Assembly (NCBI RefSeq): GCF_900880675.1 | Contig: NC_044209.1 | Coordinates: 30,298,030 to 30,362,029, forward strand | DNA: 64,000 nucleotides | From: Sparus aurata | Taxonomy: Eukaryota > Chordata > Actinopteri > Spariformes > Sparidae | Direction: 5' to 3' | In this document: piece by piece, positions 28,301 to 40,300 of the stretch | How positions within the stretch are numbered: the stretch's first letter is position 1 | Layout of the letters: every line of letters starts with the position of its first letter | The notes under the pieces: model-generated | What the model was told of the DNA's origin: nothing | Databases searched by the model: none | The model's input: the letters and a program-made list of their open reading frames with translations, nothing else | Program-made: the position numbers and the translations under genes

Positions 28301-31300
28301 TCCATGTCCATCGACAATTTCATTGTCTCACCATCACCCCAGGTAAGGAGCCTGGGTGTCATCCTGGATGGCACCTTAACCTTTGAAGCCTACATCAATA
28401 ATGTTACCCGGTCTGCATACTTCCATCTACGCAACATCAACGGCCTCCGTCCCTTATCACACCAGCCTGCACTGCTATTCTCGTATCTCCCTATCAAATC
28501 CCGCTTCAATTTCAAGACTCTACTCCTCACTTTCAAGATCCTTCATAACCTGGCACCATCATATCTCGCTGAACTGATCCATGCTCACACACCCTCCCGC
28601 ACCCTCCGATCCTCTTCTACCATCCAGCTCTTTACTCCATCTGCCAACCTAACCACCATGGGTTCAAGAGCTTTCAGCCGATCTGCCCCCAGCCTCTGGA
28701 ACTCTCTCCCACTAGACATTCGCACTTCTGACACTGTCTCCACTTTTAAATCTCGCCTGAAAACACACCTATTCTGCATGGCTTACTCTGTATCAGCCTA
28801 ATCATATAACCACACTCCTGCCTTTTCTCCATTCCACTCCATGGCACTCTTCTCACGCTGGAAGCTCAGCCCTGCCTAACCCGGCCCGGTTGACTTCTTG
28901 TATGGTGAGGACTGCAGAGTCTGAACCCTGCACGCACTCTTCCCATTTTCTATTCCACTCTATTGCAGTATTCTCACCCCTGAAGCTCAGCCCTGCCTAA
29001 CCCGGCCCGGTTGACTTCCTGTTTGGTGAGGACTGCAGAGTCTGAATTCTGTGCCGAGACGGCACCATGTAATTGCACCCTCTTACTTCTATTATTTGCA
29101 CTAAATTGTCCTGTACTTGTGCTGTCTTTTGTTGTACTTTGTTGTTATGTGCGGTGTCCTTGAGTGCTTTTAAAGGCGCCTTCAAATAAAATGCATTATT
29201 ATTATTATTATTATTATTAACCAGTCAACCGGTCAGCTAAACAGTCATAATAATAATAATACATTTTATTTCATAGGCGCCTTTTTGTCACTCAACAGAA
29301 AACAGTAAAAATGGACAGAAAATTCATTTAACTAAGAAAGGCGATCTTAAACAGGTGTGTTTTGAGTTTGGACTTGAAATCAGATAGTGTAGTGATGTTC
29401 CTTATTTCGGGTGGCAGAGAGTTCCAGAGCCGGGGAGCAGAGCGGCTGAAAGCTCTGCTCCCCATGGTGGTGAGACGGGCAGGGGGGACAGTCAGCAGAA
29501 TGGAGGAGGATGAACGGAGGGTGCGAGAGGGAGTGGCGATATGGAGAAGATTGGAAAGATATGGGGGGGCAAGATTGTGAATGGTCTTGAATGTTAGCAG
29601 AAGGATTTTGAAGTCAATGCGGGACTTGACCGGGAGCCAGTGGAGCTGCTGTAGGACGGGAGTGATGTGGTGGATGGAGGGGGTTCTGGTGATGACACGG
29701 GCAGCGGAATTCTGGACCAGTTGAAGTTTGTGCAGGGATTTGTGGGTGAGACCGGAGAGGAGGGAGTTGCAGTAATCCAGACGGGAAGTGATGAGACTAT
29801 GGACGAGGATAGCAGTGGTATGGGGAGTAAGGGAGGGGCGGAGGCGGTTGATGTTGCGTAGGTGGAAGTAAGCAGACCGGGTGATGTTATTGATGTGAGA
29901 TTGGAAGGAGAGTGTACTGTCGAGGATGACACCCAGACTCTTAACCTGTGGGGAGGGGGAAACGGAGCAGTTATCAATGATGAGGGGGAAGTCATGTCTC
30001 CTCCACATCGCTCGTGCATCTTTCCTGGATGCCACAGTGTGCAGGGTAACGGCGCTGTTAGCTTATTTAAGTTTCCTAAGGAGGACAACGTAAGGAAACG
30101 GTGGATCGATTTTATCAAGAGGAGCTACTGTGGAGAGTTTAAAATCACCACCATCACCCGTCTCTGCAGTGTCCACTTTACCCCCGACAGTTACAGCAAC
30201 CGTCACCAGGTAAAGTCTGGATATCTGAAGAGTCCGTTGACGCTGGTCAGTGGGGCCGAACCGACCCTCTCCGTCCCCGGCTTGCATCCTCCCGTCCCGC
30301 CGACAGCGCATGCTCTCATCTCCGCCACCGGCATTATGTGCCCGCCGTGACCGTCCCACCGACAACAGGTCTCTCATCCGGCATTACGTGCCCGCCAGAG
30401 AGTGTAAGTAGAGTTTAGATTCTCTGTCCGAGCCCGACCCTGACCCGACCGGGCCGATATTTCCCGTCAATATCCTCGGGCCGGGTCGTGCCGGCCCTTG
30501 ATCAAGCATTTGTGTGTTTGTGTTTTTTTTAAAAAACTCAAAATAATGACTGTATTTTCAGCTACAAAAGGAGCATCTCTCTCCTCCCTCCGTGTTGTTT
30601 GTGCCGCTGCGTGGTTTTACACGTGAGTGAGTGTCCTCATGCTGAAAGTGTGACTTCTCGCGCACGTGACGTCACTCCCGAGACGCAAGAAGGAAGCAAA
30701 AATATATATTTTTACTAAGAAAATGACAAAAATAATAGTAACGCACATTGATTTAAATAAGTAACTTTAATCTCATTAGTGGTTTGGAAATATTACCGCG
30801 TTAGATTATTCCTCACTGAAAAAAGTGGTCAGATTAGAGTAACACGGTACCGGCATCACTGCACGGGCTCGGCTCGGTTGGGTCGGGCTTGATTTTTTTT
30901 GGGCCAGATCTAAGCTCTAAGTGTAAGTGTGTGCTTATGTATGTTATAAATATTGTACATTTGGGCAAATAAATGCATTTTGCTGAAGGTGCAAATCCTG
31001 AAAGTGATTTTACATCGTGGATGCTGTCATGCCCATGTAATGTTAGCAAATGTTATTGCATTTAATCATGACATGATTTGGCCTCATTCCCTGAGCAGAG
31101 TCCATCTGAGAGCACAGTGATAATCTACAGGTAATATTTTATGTGCACCAATATAGCTATGACAAGGAGTTATATGTAGACTGGGGTTTTACGTTTGTGT
31201 GTAATGTAAAACATGGACTGTGAGGAACGAGGCTGAGCACTATCAGCGTCTGACTCAGAGTCAGTTTCTGGCTCTGATGGCTTAAACAGGTCGGGCTGGG

Positions 31301-34300
31301 TCCTCTGATGATGCTGCTAGCTTCCATTGTTACTGTAGGTTACGTCCTTGTACAGAACATGGAGGAGGCTCCCCTCCCGCGCGTGGTTCTAGTGCCTCTA
31401 ACTGACACGCCCCCAGTAGAGAGAAGTGCTTGTTTTTCCATGATTTTGAGACCTAATTTTATATACTTGGCATTTTTTTAATCTTTCAAATTTGGCTCAG
31501 TGGTCAATGACACATTTCTGTGGTGTGACAAACTCATAACACAAATTTATTTCTGCTTTACACGGACTTTAAGATACATGCAAACGTTTCCATCATACAT
31601 TACTACACGCCACACTGTCATTCATTCTTCCCATGTTTTATTGACTGTTCTCTTTGTTTGTGTTTAGTGGGTGGTCCTTGTTTTATTTAATTTGGTTTGA
31701 TGAATGGGATGCCATCACTTAAAGAAGGGATGGATGTAAGGCAGTTGCCTATTTTGGTCAACAGATGGCGCTGTTATATTATTTATGCCCTCAGGTGTTA
31801 CGCGATTGTCACTGTTTGTCCTTTGCCAGACATGGTGTTTTCAGTTATTTGCTCCACAGGGCCGCCATTTTGATTCAGTGTTTGTTTATGGTTTGTAAGG
31901 TTAGCACTATAGATAGTTCTCCACATCATAGTAAAATATCTTGATCATAAACAGTGAACAGGCTGTTCTATTTAAACAATGTGTTTATCTGATGAAGTGC
32001 TAGGATTTGTAACCTGGTTTTATACGATAATGTCGGCCGTGATTTTGGCTAGATTTTAGTTGTATGTGTGCTAGCTCTGCTGATACTGTCTGCTATTTAC
32101 CTAGCCGTTGGTTTTCTCTTATGCTCTGTGTTTTGAGCTGAAACCTTGTTTTAAGGGGTTTAGCAGCTGTGAAGATACAGTGCTTTATTTTGAATACTGT
32201 ACAATTACTTGACTGATTCAGTGTTTGTTTATGGTTTGTAAGGTGGAGCCGCCAGCATCGACACTCAATAAACGGCGCGGTCTCAGCCATAATCTTGACC
32301 ATCCGTGTGTCTGACGAACGAATAACAACATCAACACAACGCAGAGTCTCCTGGTGTAGAGAGGTGCAATCTCACATGGGCTGGGTTACATATACATATG
32401 TATATACATTGTATATAAATAATGTTTTACACTGTAAGCAGTGTGTTGTTGGATAAAAATGAATATGGGATGTGAAATTGTCCAGTTAGTGCAAAAAACA
32501 GAGAAATGGGTTCTTTTATGACATCGCGCACATGTGAGGTCCACTGGAACAGTACTGGTTGTAGAGTCTGACAGCAGCAGGAAGGACCTGCGGTACCTCT
32601 CCTTCACACACTTGGACCTGCGGTACCTCTCCATCACACACTTGGACCTGCGGTACCTCTCCATCACACACTTGGACCTGCGGTACCTCTCCATCACACA
32701 CCTGGACCTGCGGTACCTCTCCATCACACACTTGGACCTGCGGTACCTCTCCATCACACACTTGGACCTGCGGTACCTCTCCTTCACACACTTTTTGACC
32801 GCGGTACTTCATTTACCACACTTGGACCTGCGGTACCTCTCCTTGACAAACCCTGGACTGCGGTATCCTCTCTTCAACACCTGGACCTGCGGTACCTCTC
32901 CTTCACACCTGGACCTGCGGTACCTCTCCATCACACAACTGGACCTGCGTACCTCTCCTTCACACACTTGGACCTGCGGTACCTCTCCTTTACACACTTG
33001 GACCTGCGGTACCTCTCCACACACTTGGACCTGCGGTACCTCGCCTACACACTTGGACCTGCGGTACCTCTCCTCACACACTTGGACCTGCGGTACCTCT
33101 CCACACACACTTGGACCTGCGTACCTCTCCTTCACACACTTGGACCTGCTACCTCTCCTTTACACACTTGGACCTGCGGTACCTCTCCTTTACACACTTG
33201 GACCTGCTGCGGTACCTCTCCTTCACACACTTGGACCTGCGGTACCTCTCCTTCACACACTTGGACCTGCGGTACCTCTCCAACACACACTGGACTGCTG
33301 CGGTACCTCTCCTTCACACACTTGGACCTGCGGTACCTCTCCTTCACACACTTGGACCTGCGGTACCTCTCCTTACACACTTGGACCTGCGGTACCTCTC
33401 CTTACACCTGGACCTGCGGTACCTCTCCTTTACACACTTGGACCTGCGGTACCTCTCCTTTACACACTTGGACCTGCGGGTACCTCTCCTTTACACACTT
33501 NNNNNNNNNNNNNNNNNNNNNNNNNNNNNNNNNNNNNNNNNNNNNNNNNNNNNNNNNNNNNNNNNNNNNNNNNNNNNNNNNNNNNNNNNNNNNNNNNNNN
33601 NNNNNNNNNNNNNNNNNNNNNNNNNNNNNNNNNNNNNNNNNNNNNNNNNNNNNNNNNNNNNNNNNNNNNNNNNNNNNNNNNNNNNNNNNNNNNNNNNNNN
33701 NNNNNNNNNNNNNNNNNNNNNNNNNNNNNNNNNNNNNNNNNNNNNNNNNNNNNNNNNNNNNNNNNNNNNNNNNNNNNNNNNNNNNNNNNNNNNNNNNNNN
33801 NNNNNNNNNNNNNNNNNNNNNNNNNNNNNNNNNNNNNNNNNNNNNNNNNNNNNNNNNNNNNNNNNNNNNNNNNNNNNNNNNNNNNNNNNNNNNNNNNNNN
33901 NNNNNNNNNNNNNNNNNNNNNNNNNNNNNNNNNNNNNNNNNNNNNNNNNNNNNNNNNNNNNNNNNNNNNNNNNNNNNNNNNNNNNNNNNNNNNNNNNNNN
34001 TGTCTCACATGACATCCTCCTGGACAGGCTGGCCTTCATTGGAATCACTGACATCCCTCTGGCTTGGCTTATATCCTATCTCACTGGTCGCACACAATTT
34101 GTCCAACTCAAGAACCTAAGATCTTCCTCCTCTCCAGTCTCCAACGGTGTTCCCAAGGGCTCTGTCCTTGGCCCCCTCCTGTTTCACTATCTACCGTCTG
34201 CCCCTTGGACACATCCTCAGGAAATTCCATATTCAATTCCACTGCTATGCTGACGATACACAGCTTTATATCTCCACCAAGCCTTCTTCCACTCTACCAC

Positions 34301-37300
34301 CCACAGCTCTATCCAACTGTCTACTGGAGATTAAATCATGGTTCTCACTCAACTTCCTTAAACTGAACAGTGACAAAACCGAGGTCCTCCTCATTGGCAC
34401 CAGATCCACCTGGCAAAGTACAACCCCTTCTCCATGTCCATCGACAATTTCATTGTCTCACCATCACCCCAGGTAAGGAGCCTGGGTGTCATCCTGGATG
34501 GCACCTTAACCTTTGAAGCCTACATCAATAATGTTACCCGGTCTGCATACTTCCATCTACGCAACATCAACGGCCTCCGTCCCTTATCACACCAGCCTGC
34601 ACTGCTATTCTCGTATCTCCCTATCAAATCCCGCTTCAATTTCAAGACTCTACTCCTCACTTTCAAGATCCTTCATAACCTGGCACCATCATATCTCGCT
34701 GAACTGATCCATGCTCACACACCCTCCCGCACCCTCCGATCCTCTTCTACCATCCAGCTCTTTACTCCATCTGCCAACCTAACCACCATGGGGTCAAGAG
34801 CTTTCAGCCGATCTGCCCCCAGCCTCTGGAACTCTCTCCCACTAGACATTCGCACTTCTGACACTGTCTCCACTTTTAAATCTCGCCTGAAAACACACCT
34901 ATTCTGCATGGCTTACTCTGTATCAGCCTAATCATATAACCACACTCCTGCCTTTTCTCCATTCCACTCCATGGCACTCTTCTCACGCTGGAAGCTCAGC
35001 CCTGCCTAACCCGGCCCGGTTGACTTCTTGTATGGTGAGGACTGCAGAGTCTGAACCCTGCACGCACTCTTCCCATTTTCTATTCCACTCTATTGCAGTA
35101 TTCTCACCCCATGAAGCTCAGCCCTGCCTAACCCGGCCCGGTTGACTTCCTGTTTGGTGAGGACTGCAGAGTCTGAATTCTGTGCCGAGACGGCACCATG
35201 TAATTGCACCCTCTTACTTCTATTATTTGCACTAAATTGTCCTGTACTTGTGCTGTCTTTTGTTGTACTTTGTTGTTATGTGCGGTGTCCTTGAGTGCTT
35301 TTAAAGGCGCCTTCAAATAAAATGCATTATTATTATTATTATTATTATTAACCAGTCAACCGGTCAGCTAAACAGTCATAATAATAATAATACATTTTAT
35401 TTCATAGGCGCCTTTCTGTCACTCAACAGAAAACAGTAAAAATGGACAGAAAATTCATTTAACTAAGAAAGGCGATCTTAAACAGGTGTGTTTTGAGTTT
35501 GGACTTGAAATCAGATAGTGTAGTGATGTTCCTTATTTCGGGTGGCAGAGAGTTCCAGAGCCGGGGAGCAGAGCGGCTGAAAGCTCTGCTCCCCATGGTG
35601 GTGAGACGGGCAGGGGGGACAGTCAGCAGAATGGAGGAGGATGAACGGAGGGTGCGAGAGGGAGTGGCGATATGGAGAAGATTGGAAAGATATGGGGGGG
35701 CAAGATTGTGAATGGTCTTGAATGTTAGCAGAAGGATTTTGAAGTCAATGCGGGACTTGACCGGGAGCCAGTGGAGCTGCTGTAGGACGGGAGTGATGTG
35801 GTGGATGGAGGGGGTTCTGGTGATGACACGGGCAGCTGAATTCTGGACCAGTTGAAGTTTGTGCAGGGATTTGTGGGTGAGACCGGAGAGGAGGGAGTTG
35901 CAGTAATCCAGACGGGAAGTGATGAGACTATGGACGAGGATAGCAGTGGTATGGGGAGTAAGGGAGGGGCGGAGGCGGTTGATGTTGCGTAGGTGGAAGT
36001 AAGCAGACCGGGTGATGTTATTGATGTGAGATTGGAAGGAGAGTGTACTGTCGAGGATGACACCCAGACTCTTAAACCTGTGGGGAGGGGGAAACGGAGC
36101 AGTTATCAATGATGAGGGGGAAGTCATGTCTCCTCCACATCGCTCGTGCATCTTTCCTGGATGCCACAGTGTGCAGGGTAACGGCGCTGTTAGCTTATTT
36201 AAGTTTCCTAAGGAGGACAACGTAAGGAAACGGTGGATCGATTTTATCAAGAGGAGCTACTGTGGAGAGTTTAAAATCACCACCATCACCCGTCTCTGCA
36301 GTGTCCACTTTACCCCCGACAGTTACAGCAACCGTCACCAGGTAAAGTCTGGACATCTGAAGAGTCCGTTGACGCTGGTCAGTGGGGCCGAACCGACCCT
36401 CTCCGTCCCCGGCTTGCATCCTCCCGTCCCGCCGACAGCGCATGCTCTCATCTCCGCCACCGGCATTATGTGCCCGCCGTGACCGTCCCGCCGACAACAG
36501 GTCTCTCATCCGGCATTACGTGCCCGCCAGAGAGTGTAAGTAGAGTTTAGATTCTCTGTCCGAGCCCGACCCTGACCCGACCGGGCCGATATTTCCCGTC
36601 AATATCCTCGGGCCGGGTCGTGCCGGCCCTTGATCAAGCATTTGTGTGTTTGTGTTTTTTTTTAAAAACTCAAAATAATGACTGTATTTCCAGCTACAAA
36701 AGGAGCATCTCTCTCCTCCCTCCATGTTGTTTGTGCCGCTGTGTGGTTTTACACGTGAGTGAGTGTCCTCATGCTGAAAACGTGACTTCTCGCGCACGTG
36801 ACGTCACTCCCGAGACGCAAGAAGGAAGCAAAAATATATATTTTTACTAAGAAAATGACAAAAATAATAGTAACGCACATTGATTTAAATAAGTAACTTT
36901 AATCTCATTAGTGGTTTGGAAATATTACCGCGTTAGATTATTCCTCACTGAAAAAAGTGGTCAGATTAGAGTAACACGGTACCGGCATCACTGCACGGGC
37001 TCGGCTCGGTTGGGTCGGGCTTGATTTTTTTTGGGCCAGATCTAAGCTCTAAGTGTAAGTGTGTGCTTATGTATGTTATAAATATTGTACATTTGGGCAA
37101 ATAAATGCATTTTGCTGAAGGTGCAAATCCTGAAAGTGATTTTACATCGTGGATGCTGTCATGCCCATGTAATGTTAGCAAATGTTATTGCATTTAATCA
37201 TGACATGATTTGGCCTCATTCCCTGAGCAGAGTCCATCTGAGAGCACAGTGATAATCTACAGGTAATATTTTATGTGCACCAATATAGCTATGACAAGGA

Positions 37301-40300
37301 GTTATATGTAGACTGGGGTTTTACGTTTGTGTGTAATGTAAAACATGGACTGTGAGGAACGAGGCTGAGCACTATCAGCGTCTGACTCAGAGTCAGTTTC
37401 TGGCTCTGATGGCTTAAACAGGTCGGGCTGGGTCCTCTGATGATGCTGCTAGCTTCCATTGTTACTGTAGGTTACGTCCTTGTACAGAACATGGAGGAGG
37501 CTCCCCTCCCGCGCGTGGTTCTAGTGCCTCTAACTGACACGCCCCCAGTAGAGAGAAGTGCTTGTTTTTCCATGATTTTGAGACCTAATTTTATATACTT
37601 GGCATTTTTTTTAATCTTTCAAATTTGGCTCAGTGGTCAATGACACATTTCTGTGGTGTGACAAACTCATAACACAAATTTATTTCTGCTTTACACGGAC
37701 TTTAAGATACATGCAAACGTTTCCATCATACATTACTACACGCCACACTGTCATTCATTCTTCCCATGTTTTATTGACTGTTCTCTTTGTTTGTGTTTAG
37801 TGGGTGGTCCTTGTTTTATTTAATTTGGTTTGATGAATGGGATGCCATCACTTAAAGAAGGGATGGATGTAAGGCAGTTGCCTATTTTGGTCAACAGATG
37901 GCGCTGTTATATTATTTATGCCCTCAGGTGTTACGCGATTGTCACTGTTTGTCCTTTGCCAGACATGGTGTTTTCAGTTATTTGCTCCACAGGGCCGCCA
38001 TTTTGATTCAGTGTTTGTTTATGGTTTGTAAGGTTAGCACTATAGATAGTTCTCCACATCATAGTAAAATATCTTGATCATAAACAGTGAACAGGCTGTT
38101 CTATTTAAACAATGTGTTTATCTGATGAAGTGCTAGGATTTGTAACCTGGTTTTATACGATAATGTCGGCCGTGATTTTGGCTAGATTTTAGTTGTATGT
38201 GTGCTAGCTCTGCTGATACTGTCTGCTATTTACCTAGCCGTTGGTTTTCTCTTATGCTCTGTGTTTTGAGCTGAAACCTTGTTTTAAGGGGTTTAGCAGC
38301 TGTGAAGATACAGTGCTTTATTTTGAATACTGTACAATTACTTGACTGATTCAGTGTTTGTTTATGGTTTGTAAGGTGGAGCCGCCAGCATCGACACTCA
38401 ATAAACGGCGCGGTCTCAGCCATAATCTTGACCATCCGTGTGTCTGACGAACGAATAACAACATCAACACAACGCAGAGTCTCCTGGTGTAGAGAGGTGC
38501 AATCTCACATGGGCTGGGTTACATATACATATGTATATACATTGTATATAAATAATGTTTTACACTGTAAGCAGTGTGTTGTTGGATAAAAATGAATATG
38601 GGATGTGAAATTGTCCAGTTAGTGCAAAAAACAGAGAAATGGGTTCTTTTATGACATCGCGCACATGTGAGGTCCACTGGAACAGTACTGGTTGTAGAGT
38701 CTGACAGCAGCAGGAAGGACCTGCGGTACCTCTCCTTCACACACTTGGACCTGCGGTACCCTCTCCATCACACACTTGGACCTGCGGTACCTCTCCATCA
38801 CACACTTGGACCTGCGGTACCTCTCCATCACACACCTGGACCTGCGGTACCTCTCCTTCACACACTTGGACCTGCGGTACCTCTCCATCACACACTTGGA
38901 CCTGCGGTACCTCTCCATCACACACTTGGACCTGCGGTACCTCTCCATCACACACCTGGACCTGCGGGTACCTCTCCATCACACCCTTGGACCCTGCGGT
39001 ACCTCTCCTCACACACTGGACTCTGCAGGTACCTCTCCATCACACACTTGGACCTGCGGTACCTCTCCATACACACTTGGACCTTCCGGTACCTATCCAT
39101 ACACACTTGGACGCGGATACCTCTTCCACACACCACTTGGACCTGTGGTTACCTCTCCTTCACACCTGGACCTGTGGTACACTCTCCTTCACACTTGGAA
39201 CCGACGGGTACCCTCTCCTTCCACACACTTGGACCTGCCTTACCTCTCCATCACACACTTGGACCTGCGGGTACCTCTCCATTCACACACTGGACCTGGC
39301 CGGGTAACCTCTCATCACACACCTGACCTGCGTACCTCTCCTTCACCACACTTGGAACCTGCGGTACCTCTCCATCACACACTTGGACCTGCGGTACCTC
39401 TCCATCACACACTTGGAACCTGCGGTACCTCTCCATCACACACTTGGACCTGCGGTACCTCTCCTTCACACACTTGGACCTGCGGTACCTCTCCTTTACA
39501 CACTTGGACCTGCGGTACCTCTCCTTTACACACTTGGACCTGCGGTACCTCTCCTTTACACACTTGGACCTGCGGTACCTCTCCTTCACACACCTGGACC
39601 TGCGGTACCTCTCCTTCACACACTTGGACCTGCGGTACCTCTCCTTTACACACTGGACCTGCGGTACCTCTCCTTTACACACTTGGACCTGCGGTACCTC
39701 TCCTTCACACACCTGGACCTGCGGTACCTCTCCGTTACACACTTGGACCTGTGGTACCTCTCCTTCACACACTTGGACCTGCGGTACCTCTCCTTTACAC
39801 ACTTGGACCTGCGGTACCTCTCCTTTACACACTTGGACCTGCGGTACCTCTACTTCACACACTTGGACCTGCGGTACCTCTCCTTTACACACTTGGACCT
39901 GCGGTACCTCTCCTTTACACACTTGGACCTGCGGTACCTCTCCTTTACACACTTGGACCTGTGGTACCTCTCCTTTACACACTTGGACCTGCGGTACCTC
40001 TCCTTCACACACCTGGACCTGCGGTACCTCTCCTTCACACACTTGGACCTGCGGTACCTCTCCTTTACACACTTGGACCTGCGGTACCTCTCCTTTACAC
40101 ACTTGGACCTGTGGTACCTCTCCGTTACACACTTGGACCTGTGGTACCTCTCCTTCACACACTTGGACCTGCGGTACCTCTCCTTCACACACCTGGACCT
40201 GCAGTACCTCTCCTTTACACACTTGGACCTGCGGTACCTCTCCGTTACACACTTGGACCTGTGGTACCTCTCCTTCACACACTTGGACCTGCGGTACCTC

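Larger units (their letters stand above)
24056..29217 (+). mobile_element. L2-like LINE, near full length, with duplicated 5' UTR
   Basis: About 195 bp of 5' UTR occurs twice (24056-24254 and 24482-24675), separated by a fragment of ORF1 (24264-24475, copied from the region equivalent to 25660-25875). ORF1 (24805-25953) and ORF2 (about 26280-28801) follow. The 3' UTR ends in 'aaaggcgccttcaaataaaa' and an (ATT)n tail at 29196-29217. Non-LTR clade L2 is inferred from ORF2 phrases and the GGCGCC-ATT tail. Confidence 0.82.
23824..31572 (+). mobile_element. THAP-carrying, TTAA-flanked DNA transposon, itself hit by two L2 LINEs
   Basis: The left end reads TTAAAGTCTATGTAAAGCA (23824-23842). The right end, on the minus strand, reads TTAAAGTCCGTGTAAAGCA (31554-31572), two mismatches in 19. 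TTAA at both edges fits a TTAA target duplication, as in Kolobok-type or piggyBac elements. Unique internal sequence lies at 23843-24050 and about 29994-31553. The latter holds a THAP exon (29995-30349). No transposase domain was recognised in the remainder, so it may be non-autonomous or deleted. Superfamily assignment is inference. Confidence 0.6.
16793..32390 (+). mobile_element. Ty3/gypsy LTR retrotransposon, decayed and itself interrupted
   Basis: The left LTR begins TGTAAGGCAG at 16793. The complete right LTR (31735-32390) runs TGTAAGGCAG...GGGTTACA, and both sides are flanked by TATA (16789-16792 and 32391-32394). Coding order on the plus strand is gag, protease, RT, RNase H, integrase, which is the Ty3/gypsy order. 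A polypurine tract (31721-31734) abuts the right LTR. Internal insertions are a LINE fragment in gag (17528-18016), a MITE (19677-20244) and a TTAA transposon (23824-31572). Without these the element would be about 6.8 kb. Frameshifts and in-frame stops throughout show that it is dead. Confidence 0.88.

Noticed and set aside
33460..34253. Frames running through the run of N
   Set aside because: Artefact of translating N as X across a 500-base gap.
36127..36481. A second THAP gene
   Set aside because: It lies in the near-identical block after the gap and is most likely the same locus assembled twice.
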